DNA of 64,000 nucleotides from Pseudomonadota bacterium. Lineage in GTDB: Bacteria > Pseudomonadota > Gammaproteobacteria > Steroidobacterales > JBCBZW01. Below the pieces are notes generated by a model that had not been told where the DNA came from, ran no database searches, and worked only from the letters and a program-made list of their open reading frames with translations. Of this stretch, positions 7,914 to 15,662 are shown one piece after another. Every line of letters begins with the position of its first letter. The stretch's first letter is position 1. Made by a program: the position numbers and the translations under genes. The stretch lies in contig JBCCWS010000027.1 in the NCBI GenBank assembly GCA_039193195.1, positions 17,888-81,887 on the forward strand, written 5' to 3'.

Positions 7914-9506
7914 ATGATCATCGATCTGAATCAGAACGAAGCGCCCGAGCGACAGCGTGCCCAGGTGTGCGTCATCGGCGCCGGTGCTGCCGGCCAAGCG
8001 GTGGCGATGCGCCTAGCGGACAAGGGTGTCGACGTGCTGCTGCTCGAGAGTGGCGGCCCTGAATTCGACGCCGAGCAACAGGCGATTGCCAAGGGCGACA
8101 ACGTGGGCGAGGAGTACTACGAACTCGACACCACTCGCTTGCGCCTGTTCGGCGGCACCGCTGCCATTTGGGGCGGGCGCTGCGCCGAGCTCGACGCCAT
8201 CGACTTTGAGAAGCGCGACTACCTACCGCACAGCGGCTGGCCCATCACCAAAGCCGACCTTGCGCCCTACTACGAGCACGCCTTCCGGGAGATGGGCCTC
8301 GAGCGCCCAGCGGGCGACCGCCTGTGGTCCGTCGTCGGCCGCCACAAGCCAGCCTTCGACGCCGCCAAGCTCGACGCCGGCCTGTGGTGCTTCGATGAGA
8401 ACGGCGAGCGCTTCACCGACACGCGCCGTGGATCCCTAGGCAAGGTCAGGATTGTGTTGGGCACCACGGTCACCAAGTTCGACGTTGGAGCGCAGGGCCT
8501 GGTCGAGGCGATCACGGCGCAATCCCTAGGGGGACGCACCGTGCAGTTCGTTGCCGAACACTTCGTGCTCGCTGCCGGCGCCCTCGAGTCGGTTCGCCTG
8601 CTCTTCGCTGCCGTCCCCGAGCGACCCCAGGGGTTTGGCAACGACCGCGATCAGCTCGGCCGCTACTTCATGGAGCACCCCCATGCCCGCGGCGGCCAGA
8701 TCCTGCCCGTCAGCCTCGCCCAGTCGATCCTCGTACTGCCGAGAGCCCTGCGGGTGCAGGGCAAGCGCTACGCGGCCTACCTACGGCCCGCGGATGCCCT
8801 CCAACGCTCCCTAGGCATTCTCAACACGTCGATCAGCTTCGCCGCCCGACGCCACGAAGGCATGCAGATGGACGCCCTATCTGCCGCCACGGGCAAGCTC
8901 AAGCACGATCTGCCCAGCACGCGCTTTTGGCGCTCCCTCTACAAGGGATTGAAGGGCGCCGCAATTCGCCTCCTGGAGGTGTCCGACCCCTGGCCGACCG
9001 TGTTCTCTCTCAAACGCGGACACGAGAAGAAGGGCCTCTACGCCGTCGTGCGGGCCGAGCAAGCGCCCATCCCTGAGAGTCGCGTGACCTTGGGTGAGCA
9101 AGTGGACGCCCTGGGGATGCGCCGCCTTGCCCTCGATTGGCAGTTCTCGGACATCGACAAGCGCAGCGTGCGCGTTCTGATGGAGACCCTAAAGGGCGAG
9201 TACCAACGTCTAGGCTGGGGCGACGTTGCGCTCGCCTCCTGGCTCCACGAGGAGAACACCGCTTGGCAAACCGACCCCTTGATTTCCGCCCACCCCATTG
9301 GCGGCTACCACCACATGGGCGGCACGCGGATGGGCGAGGCGCCTGCCAGCAGCGTTGTCGACGCCCACTGTAAGCTGCATGAAAGCCCAAACCTGTACGT
9401 GGCCAGCAGCAGCGTCTTCCCCACCGGCGGCTGGGCGAACCCGACCATGACAATCATCGCCCTCGCCGACCGCCTAGGGGATCATCTGGCGTCTCAGGTG
9501 ACCTAG
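7914..9506 (+). CDS. GMC-family FAD-dependent oxidoreductase
   Basis: A 530-residue flavoprotein. The N-terminal Rossmann motif GAGAAG (22-27) with a following acidic LLLESGG binds the FAD ADP moiety. The C-terminal part has the GMC/choline dehydrogenase-type block: HHMGGTRMG, then LYVASSSVFPTGGWANPTMTI, which closes over the flavin with the catalytic His and Asn. It likely oxidises an alcohol or sugar. No dedicated cytochrome or small subunit is adjacent. No strong ribosome binding site precedes the ATG. Substrate cannot be told from sequence. Confidence 0.85.
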   Translation: MIIDLNQNEAPERQRAQVCVIGAGAAGQAVAMRLADKGVDVLLLESGGPEFDAEQQAIAKGDNVGEEYYELDTTRLRLFGGTAAIWGGRCAELDAIDFEKRDYLPHSGWPITKADLAPYYEHAFREMGLERPAGDRLWSVVGRHKPAFDAAKLDAGLWCFDENGERFTDTRRGSLGKVRIVLGTTVTKFDVGAQGLVEAITAQSLGGRTVQFVAEHFVLAAGALESVRLLFAAVPERPQGFGNDRDQLGRYFMEHPHARGGQILPVSLAQSILVLPRALRVQGKRYAAYLRPADALQRSLGILNTSISFAARRHEGMQMDALSAATGKLKHDLPSTRFWRSLYKGLKGAAIRLLEVSDPWPTVFSLKRGHEKKGLYAVVRAEQAPIPESRVTLGEQVDALGMRRLALDWQFSDIDKRSVRVLMETLKGEYQRLGWGDVALASWLHEENTAWQTDPLISAHPIGGYHHMGGTRMGEAPASSVVDAHCKLHESPNLYVASSSVFPTGGWANPTMTIIALADRLGDHLASQVT

Positions 9507-9746
9507 CGCCCCACAAAGGCCGACCCAACAACCTCGTTGGCAAATGTTCACGAGGGTGCTCAGCAGTAAACTCTCGTAACATCCGCGCTAAAACCGCGCT
9601 ATTTTCAGCGTTTTCCAGCCACCTCCCCTTTGCCCTCCGATTGCCTGTACCGCAAATGGGGGACATGCTGTCACGTCGACCTGACGCTATATTCCCGCCC
9701 ACTTCTTGGCCTGACCGTGCCCCGGTCACACGCTTGAGTCTCGCGG

Positions 9747-9756
9747 AAGGAGGTGA
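9747..9756 (+). promoter_or_regulatory. Near-perfect extended Shine-Dalgarno
   Basis: AAGGAGGTGA, ten bases complementary to the 16S rRNA tail, sits three bases before the ATG of the kinase-like gene. It fixes that start and predicts strong initiation, although the spacing is short. Confidence 0.7.
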
Positions 9757-9759
9757 GCG

Positions 9760-10641
9760 ATGAGTTCAACGACGATGACTGCGGTGACGATCTTGGCGAT
9801 CGCATCCATCCTATTGGCGGCGTTCTTCGCCTACCGCCGATGGCATCAGCGCAGACTGCAGCAAGACGGGCTGCTCAGCGTCGGCCTCACGGCGGCCAGC
9901 ATCAGCCACAGTACACACACCGTTCTCATGTGCATCGACGCCCACGCGGAGCAGCTGCGAGACATCACGCGCCAAGAAACGCACCACCAACTGGCACGCA
10001 CTATCACCGAGCTGTGCCACCGGGCAATTCGCATCAACCAACAGACCATGCACCTGATGGAGCAACAGGACAGCGATGACCTGTGCCGAGACGCGATCGC
10101 GCAGCTTAGGGGAGCATCCGCCCTGCTAGATGTGGCAGCCGGTACGTCGCTGACGGTGGCGATGGATGCGAGCGGCGAGCGTGTCGCCCTCGACCTGAGA
10201 CGTTCCCAGCTCGATCAGATCCTCATCAACCTGGTCATCAACGCGCGCGCGTCGCGGGCACGAGAGGTGGATCTGATCGCGCGGGTTATTCCCTACCTAC
10301 ACCGAGGCACCAAGGAAGCGATGTTGGTCATCGACGCGCGCGACGACGCGACGGCTGCGCCAAAGAAGATCGAACGCCGTGAACCGAAGGATCAGTACCC
10401 CTTGGAAGCTACCTTTGGTGGTGGGGGACTCGGCCTTTCCACCGTCGAGCGCCTTGCGAATCTCATAGGTGGCCGCGTGGACATCGACCGCATCCCTGGA
10501 CGGGGCAGCTCCGTTACGGTCACCCTGCCCTGTCGGCGCGCTGTCGACGACGGCGACCCTGGCGAATTGACACCTAAATCAACCCCAGGGAAAGCGCCCG
10601 AAGCACCGCGGTCACGCGATCCCCTACGTCGAGCTTGCTAA
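9760..10641 (+). CDS. Membrane-anchored histidine-kinase-like protein
   Basis: 293 residues: one N-terminal transmembrane helix (about 6-24), a dimerisation-type helix with a possible phospho-acceptor His50 (ISHSTHTVL), and a GHKL ATPase domain with N-box QILINLVINARAS (Asn161) and a G2-type GGGGLGLSTVERL (220-232). The G1 motif is degenerate (DARDDA instead of D-x-G-x-G), so catalytic activity is uncertain. There is no sensor domain and no linked receiver. Its 3' end overlaps the convergent LuxR-type gene by 68 bp, which would let antisense transcription couple the two. It may be an NtrB-like kinase or a pseudo-kinase. Confidence 0.75.
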   Translation: MSSTTMTAVTILAIASILLAAFFAYRRWHQRRLQQDGLLSVGLTAASISHSTHTVLMCIDAHAEQLRDITRQETHHQLARTITELCHRAIRINQQTMHLMEQQDSDDLCRDAIAQLRGASALLDVAAGTSLTVAMDASGERVALDLRRSQLDQILINLVINARASRAREVDLIARVIPYLHRGTKEAMLVIDARDDATAAPKKIERREPKDQYPLEATFGGGGLGLSTVERLANLIGGRVDIDRIPGRGSSVTVTLPCRRAVDDGDPGELTPKSTPGKAPEAPRSRDPLRRAC

Positions 10642-11323
10642 AGATCCGGCGCATGTGCGTATCGACCGTGTGCCGCGACACCTGCAGGGCCTCGGCGATC
10701 GCCCCGTTGCTGTTACCGCGAGCCGCGAGTTGCAACACTTCGCGCTCCCGGGGCGCCAACTTGAGCTCATCGGCAGGCGCTACGCGCAGCAAGCTGCAGT
10801 AGATCAGGTGGCCGAGCTGCGCAACCCAGTGGAGCAGCCCGATCTGCTCCTCGTCGATCGGCAGGGTTGCCGTGCCGAAGCCGAAGCCCACGTAACCGTT
10901 TCGCCCATGGGGGCCGAATACGGGGATGGCGAGCCCGTCCCCAAGCCGAGCCGCCTCAAGCATCTGCAGATAGCGGCGCTCCTGCGTCGACAGGTCGCCA
11001 AAGGACGTCACTGCAGACCATCGAAACGGTAGCGACGCGACCGCCGCCTTACGCGAGATCGGGTCGATTCGATAGAGCTGATCTTGCACGTACCGACTGA
11101 CCCACGCGTCGGGAAACCCGTGGGCGAAGACGGCGATGTGGGACTGGAAGTCGGATGCCCCTAGCGGCGGAAGATGGTGGTAGCTCATCATTTTGACACC
11201 GAAGGCGGTGAGTTGCTGAGCGAAGGTGTCCCTGAGGCTCTCGAAACTGCTCGCCTTGCGAAGCGTGGCGACCAATACCCTGACCGAGTCCGCGTCGAGG
11301 GTGACAGCTGCATCTGACGACAT
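10574..11323 (-). CDS. LuxR-family quorum-sensing-type regulator (solo)
   Basis: 249 residues from the ATG at 11323, which is preceded by a strong GGAGGAG. The N-terminal part is an autoinducer-binding domain: it has the Y-x-x-D-P-type block (LYRIDPISRKA), a following Trp (FRWSAV) and a glycine-rich strand (GRNGYVGFGFG), matching conserved acyl-homoserine-lactone contacts. The C-terminal GerE helix-turn-helix spans about 185-249 (APREREVLQLAARG, then SRHTVDTHMRRIFSKL). No luxI synthase is in the window, so it is a LuxR solo here. It is divergent from the TIR-STAND gene and converges on the kinase-like gene. Confidence 0.87.
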   Translation of the reverse strand: MSSDAAVTLDADSVRVLVATLRKASSFESLRDTFAQQLTAFGVKMMSYHHLPPLGASDFQSHIAVFAHGFPDAWVSRYVQDQLYRIDPISRKAAVASLPFRWSAVTSFGDLSTQERRYLQMLEAARLGDGLAIPVFGPHGRNGYVGFGFGTATLPIDEEQIGLLHWVAQLGHLIYCSLLRVAPADELKLAPREREVLQLAARGNSNGAIAEALQVSRHTVDTHMRRIFSKLDVGDRVTAVLRALSLGLI

Positions 11324-11366
11324 GAGGGGTTCTCCTCCGGCGGGTCGCAACCCCGTTGCTCCTGAT

Positions 11367-11379
11367 CGCCTGACAGGCG
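11367..11379. promoter_or_regulatory. 13-bp perfect palindrome, candidate operator
   Basis: CGCCTGACAGGCG, 44 bp upstream of the luxR-type ATG in the 379-bp divergent region shared with the TIR-STAND gene. It could be an autoregulatory site, but it does not match the 20-bp lux box. The rest of the divergent region shows no other clear signal. Confidence 0.3.
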
Positions 11380-11702
11380 TTGGGCAGCTCAAGCAGGGAC
11401 ACGATGTCGGCGTTCGTTGCAGTCGGCGGTTTGCGTGCGCTAATCGGTATTTGTTTGTGCGCACGCCCTGGACGAGGCTTGGGCCCCCGCCCCCCATAAT
11501 GTTACATGGCAAGAGAAACAAAGCGACCCGTGATCTCGATCAGGCCCTGGTGAACACTGCGAATCCCCTGCAAAAGACCCCATCCCGCCCCCGCCACGGC
11601 CATGCGGTGGGTCCCTCCCCGGAGTTTATGATGAGGAATCGAATCCGGTAGTCTTGCTCAGGCAGTTCAGTCCAATAGGCAAGCGCATGGAGGAGCGTTC
11701 CG

Positions 11703-14700
11703 GTGCCCAACGACCCTCAGGCATATCCATCTATCTTTGTCAGCTACCGAATCGCGGACACCTTGCCCACGGCCGATCGGCTAGCCCTCGAGCTGCAGCG
11801 GAGATTCGGTGCCAACGAAGTATTCTTCGATCGCCGAACGGTTGAGCCGGGCGATAGCTGGGATAGCCACATCGAGACCGCCGTCAAGAACGCATCGTTC
11901 GTGCTCGTCGTGATTGGCAAGCGCTGGCTCACCGAGCAGGGCGAGTACGGGCAGCGACGCCTCGATATGCCCGGGGACTGGGTGCGGCGGGAGGTGGAAG
12001 AAGCGCTTGTGGGCCATGCTGAGGTCATTCCGGTACTCGTCGATGGCGTATCGCCACCACCGGCGGAGGCCTTCGGTAGCGTGCCAAGCATCGCTTCACT
12101 CGCCAAATGCCAGGGCGCCAGGCTGCGGGTTGCGGATTGGGACACGGACTTCGATGCGCTTGTTCGCAAATTGGCTTCCTCCGGGCTGGCAATGCCAAGC
12201 GAGTCGAGTGCCGAACGCGTAATCGTCCCGGGCCGAATTCCCATCAGTGCGAAGCAGTCATTTGTCGGGCGGGCAGATGAGCTCAACCAGCTAGCAGAAC
12301 AGCTACCGACAATCGGGGAGCCGGGCGTGGTTATCGTTCGGGGTATGCCGGGTGTGGGCAAGAGCGAACTGGCACTTGAGTACGCTCGACGTCATCAGTC
12401 GCACTACGCGAACGGCGCCTTTCTTATCGGCATGGACCAAGGGACAGTGCCCGTCGATCTGGCCACCTATGGCGTCCGGAACCTTGGAATCCACTCGAAT
12501 CGCCTAGCGATCGACGAGCAATGCCTGTTGGTGTTGAGGCAGCTCGCAGCACCGACCCTGCTCATCTACGACAACGTGACCAGCCCGGATGCAATCTCAC
12601 CATGGTTGCCGGCTAACGATGAGGCGACGCACGTACTGATCACGAGCACTTGGGAAGACTGGCGGGGTTGGCGTGCGGTTGAGGTGCCCCCTCTAAGCGA
12701 GGATGACGCACGCGACCTGGTAGGGGCGCTAGGCGGCCCTGAGGTTGAGGGAAGTTACGGGCCTGCGCTCGTAGCGAGCGCGGCGGGCCTGCCGGTGCAG
12801 CTCTGCCCGGCGACCCGCAGGGTCGCCAAATCAATGGAACGGCTCGGCAATGCGGCGATTGCGATCGAGGCGGAGGCAACGAGCAGCTTCTCGGCGGTCT
12901 GGGATTTACTCGATGATGAGGGCCGACTGCTATTGAGCGCCGCTACGTTCTTCAACCCTGACCGCATCCGCGCCGACCTATTGCGGTCGCGGTTGCAGGA
13001 GGCAGGTTGGACCTCTGCAAGCGTTGACCGTGCGCTCGATGCCTGTCTGGACTTGTCGCTCCTCCAGGCTGGCGAAGAGCTACGGATGCATCGGTTGTTT
13101 CAGGAGTTCGTGAGGTCGGCGCCAGGTGTGAACACCACGCAGCTCGCGCACTTCCACGATACGCACTCGGCGGCGTTCATGATTGCGGCGGAGGACGTAA
13201 GAGCAAACCCCGCGAGTAGCAGTTCGGCTTCCAATCTCCACTGCTATTCACTGTCGCCGGACAGTTGGCAACCTGGGGATGGTTCGTTGGCGTCGAGAGT
13301 TGACGCGTACTCGATTGGCGCCGCCCTTGTTGAGATCGGCCTTTTCAACTTGGGGCGGCTCTGGTTCGAGTCCGCCCTTGAGCAAGCAGAGAAGGGTAAC
13401 GTCCATGGACGCGTCGACCACCAAGCCCTGGGATCCAGCCTGCATCAGATCGGGTATTGCCTACTCCAAACAGGTGATTACGAAGGTGCGCGTCCTTCCT
13501 TCGAGCGCGCCGTCAAGGAGTCCGAACAAGGCGACGTTCAGGGGCGCGTCAACCACGAGCGCGTGGGACGGAGTCTGCATCAGGTTGGCTACTGCCTTTC
13601 CCGAACAGGCAACTACGAAGGAGCTCAGACCTGGCTCAAGCGCGCTGTCGAGGAGAAGGAGCAAGGCGACGTCTATGGGCAAGTTAACCACGAGAGCCTC
13701 GGAAGAAGCCTCCATCTGATCGGTCACTGCTTCTCACAAGATGGCGACTACCAAGAAGCACAAGTCTGGCTCAAGCGCGCCGTCGAGCAGAAAGAGCAAG
13801 GCGGCGACCGAGGACGCATTGATCACGAGAGCTTGGGCCAGAGCCTACATCTGGTCGGTTACTGCCTCTCCCAAACGGGCGATCACGTGGGTGCGAGACG
13901 CTGGCTAGAGGACGCGGTAAGGCAGAAGGAGCAGGGAGATGTCCATGCACGCGTTAACCACGAGAGTTTAGGAACGAGCCTGCATTTGGTCGGTCTCTGT
14001 CTCTCCGAAACGGGTAACTACGAAGCTGCAAAGGCCTGGTTCGAGCGCGCTGTCCAGCAAGCGGAGCCAGGCGATATTCATGGACGCGTTGACCATGAGA
14101 GCTTGGGATCGAGCCTGCATCAGGTCGGCTATTGCCTCTTCCAGGCCGGAGACTATGAACGTGCCAGACCTTGGTTCGAGCGTGCCGTCGAACAGGCACA
14201 AAGAGGCGATGTACACGGGCGCATTGACCACGAGAGCTTAGGATCGAGCCTGCATCAGGTCGGGTATTGCCTCGCCGAAACCGGCGACTACACAGCTGCT
14301 CAACCTTGGCTGAAGCAAGCTGTCGAGGAAAAGGAGACAGGCGACGTCTACGGGCGCGTTGATCACGAAAGCCTAGGGAAGAGCCTACACCAAGTCGGAT
14401 ACTGCTTGTCTCAAGCGGGTGACTACGAAGGTGCTAAGCCGTGGCTGGAGCGCGCCGCCGAGCGGAAGGAGCACGGCGACGTTCATGGGCGCGTCGACTA
14501 CGACAGCTTAGGGTCGAGCTTGCACCAGGTCGGCTATTGCCTCTGCGAAGCCGGCGACTTCGAAGCTGCCAAACCCTGGCTCCAACGCGCCGTAGAGCAG
14601 AAGGGCCGGGGCGATGTGCACGGATCCGTCGACCACGAGAGCTTGGGCAAGACGCTCCATCAGGTCGGGTATTGCCTCTCCCGAACAGGTGATCACGAAG

Positions 14701-14831
14701 GCGCTCGACCTTGGCTCGAGCGCGCGATCGAGGAAAAGGAGCAAGGCGACGCCCACGGACGGGTGGATCACGCTAGTGTCGAGCTGACTAGACAGGCACT
14801 TCACGCGCTTGCTGGTTCGTCAGCGCGTTAA
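11703..14831 (+). CDS. TIR-STAND(NB-ARC)-TPR protein, candidate immune NLR-like
   Basis: 1042 residues from a GTG preceded by GGAGGAG. Residues ~9-155 form a TIR domain: IFVSYR strand, FFDRR, and GDWVRREVEEAL, in which Trp93/Glu97 align with the NADase Trp and catalytic Glu of SARM1-type TIRs. Residues ~185-480 are a STAND NTPase: Walker A GMPGVGKS (214-221), Walker B LLIYD (286-290), ITST sensor, AGLP motif (361-364) and an MHRLFQEF segment resembling the NB-ARC MHD region. From ~546 to the end come about ten 45-residue TPR-like repeats with core SLHQVGYCL. The architecture is that of bacterial NLR-like sensors: repeats sense, the NTPase oligomerises, TIR cleaves NAD. An antiphage role is inferred. 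It stands as a single gene. Confidence 0.88.
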   Translation: MPNDPQAYPSIFVSYRIADTLPTADRLALELQRRFGANEVFFDRRTVEPGDSWDSHIETAVKNASFVLVVIGKRWLTEQGEYGQRRLDMPGDWVRREVEEALVGHAEVIPVLVDGVSPPPAEAFGSVPSIASLAKCQGARLRVADWDTDFDALVRKLASSGLAMPSESSAERVIVPGRIPISAKQSFVGRADELNQLAEQLPTIGEPGVVIVRGMPGVGKSELALEYARRHQSHYANGAFLIGMDQGTVPVDLATYGVRNLGIHSNRLAIDEQCLLVLRQLAAPTLLIYDNVTSPDAISPWLPANDEATHVLITSTWEDWRGWRAVEVPPLSEDDARDLVGALGGPEVEGSYGPALVASAAGLPVQLCPATRRVAKSMERLGNAAIAIEAEATSSFSAVWDLLDDEGRLLLSAATFFNPDRIRADLLRSRLQEAGWTSASVDRALDACLDLSLLQAGEELRMHRLFQEFVRSAPGVNTTQLAHFHDTHSAAFMIAAEDVRANPASSSSASNLHCYSLSPDSWQPGDGSLASRVDAYSIGAALVEIGLFNLGRLWFESALEQAEKGNVHGRVDHQALGSSLHQIGYCLLQTGDYEGARPSFERAVKESEQGDVQGRVNHERVGRSLHQVGYCLSRTGNYEGAQTWLKRAVEEKEQGDVYGQVNHESLGRSLHLIGHCFSQDGDYQEAQVWLKRAVEQKEQGGDRGRIDHESLGQSLHLVGYCLSQTGDHVGARRWLEDAVRQKEQGDVHARVNHESLGTSLHLVGLCLSETGNYEAAKAWFERAVQQAEPGDIHGRVDHESLGSSLHQVGYCLFQAGDYERARPWFERAVEQAQRGDVHGRIDHESLGSSLHQVGYCLAETGDYTAAQPWLKQAVEEKETGDVYGRVDHESLGKSLHQVGYCLSQAGDYEGAKPWLERAAERKEHGDVHGRVDYDSLGSSLHQVGYCLCEAGDFEAAKPWLQRAVEQKGRGDVHGSVDHESLGKTLHQVGYCLSRTGDHEGARPWLERAIEEKEQGDAHGRVDHASVELTRQALHALAGSSAR
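13338..14790 (+). repeat. Tandem 135-bp repeat array encoding TPR-like units
   Basis: About ten full units and a partial one, each exactly 135 bp (45 codons), starting at 13338, 13473, 13608 and so on. Each unit reads G-D-Y-E-x-A-x-P-W-x-E-R-A-V-E, then G-D-V-H-G-R-V-D-H-E-S-L-G-x-S-L-H-Q-V-G-Y-C-L. Variation is concentrated at a few helix positions. The first and last units are the most diverged. It lies inside the TIR-STAND gene. Confidence 0.9.
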
Positions 14832-15002
14832 CGCTCGCGTGACACTACCAAGAGCACTATGGGGCCCAAAGGTAAGGCCGGACAGTCCCCTCGTATTGCG
14901 TGCAAGCGCGCCCGCGGCGGTCTAGGCCAGACGAGAGCTCGGATCGCGCCCAACCCCCGGTCGACGACCAGACACGCCCCATTGCGCTCACTACCCTCGG
15001 GC

Positions 15003-15617
15003 TCAGCTCTTGTACTTGACCGAACACCCGTAGGGCCGCGTCACGGCGTTTACTACCTGCTCGCCCGCAAGCGCCTCGCCGAGCGCCTTGCGCACGTAGT
15101 TGGTCGCCGTCTCGATATCGGCCTTACGGCTCGTCGGCTTGTCATCGATGCCACCTTGGTAAATGAGCCTACCTTGTGGATCGACGATGTACATATGCGG
15201 TGTCGTCTTAGCAGCATAGGCATTGCCGACGTCACCGTTCGAATCGAAGAGCACTGCGTCAGGTGCTGCATCCCGACTAGCGGTGAGCGAGTTGGCCTGC
15301 GCCGCATCGACGTGACCTTGTTTGCCGGGCGCCGACGAGATGATCGTCAGCCAGGTGATTCCCTGCTCGGTTGCCTCGCGCTGCAGCGCCTGCATGTTGC
15401 CCGACTCGTAGTGTTTGCGTACGTAAGGACAGTCGTGGTTAGTCCATTCGAGCACCACGTACTGGCCGCGGTAATCGGCCAGGCTCACCGTGGCAGCGTC
15501 GCTGCTCTCGAGCGTAAAGTCAGGGGCCGGCGCCCCGATCTCCACCCCAGCGGCCGCCATGCCGCACGCGGTCAACGCCAGCGCTCCGACCATCGCGATA
15601 TTCCTTGCAGCACTCAT
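15003..15617 (-). CDS. Periplasmic redoxin / peroxiredoxin-like protein
   Basis: 204 residues with an N-terminal export signal whose LTAC-G stretch (about 15-19) could be a lipobox. The mature domain is an AhpC/TSA-type thioredoxin fold: GAPAPDFTLESSD, YVVLEWTNHDCPYVRKHY with one catalytic cysteine in place of CxxC, and the cis-proline segment KTTPHMYIVDPQGR. It lies 45 bp downstream of the DsbD-family gene on the same strand, so it is probably a periplasmic thiol peroxidase or reductase recharged by that membrane protein, as in ScsB/peroxiredoxin systems (inference). The gene ends well before the convergent TIR-STAND gene. Confidence 0.82.
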   Translation of the reverse strand: MSAARNIAMVGALALTACGMAAAGVEIGAPAPDFTLESSDAATVSLADYRGQYVVLEWTNHDCPYVRKHYESGNMQALQREATEQGITWLTIISSAPGKQGHVDAAQANSLTASRDAAPDAVLFDSNGDVGNAYAAKTTPHMYIVDPQGRLIYQGGIDDKPTSRKADIETATNYVRKALGEALAGEQVVNAVTRPYGCSVKYKS

Positions 15618-15662
15618 AGGTTCTCCTCCAGTCAGCAGGGTAAGGGAGTTCGCCGATTCAAC

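Noticed and set aside
13338..14790. CRISPR array, from the regular repeats
   Set aside because: The period is 135 bp with no separate spacers, and the repeats are in frame within a coding gene; they encode 45-residue TPR-like units.
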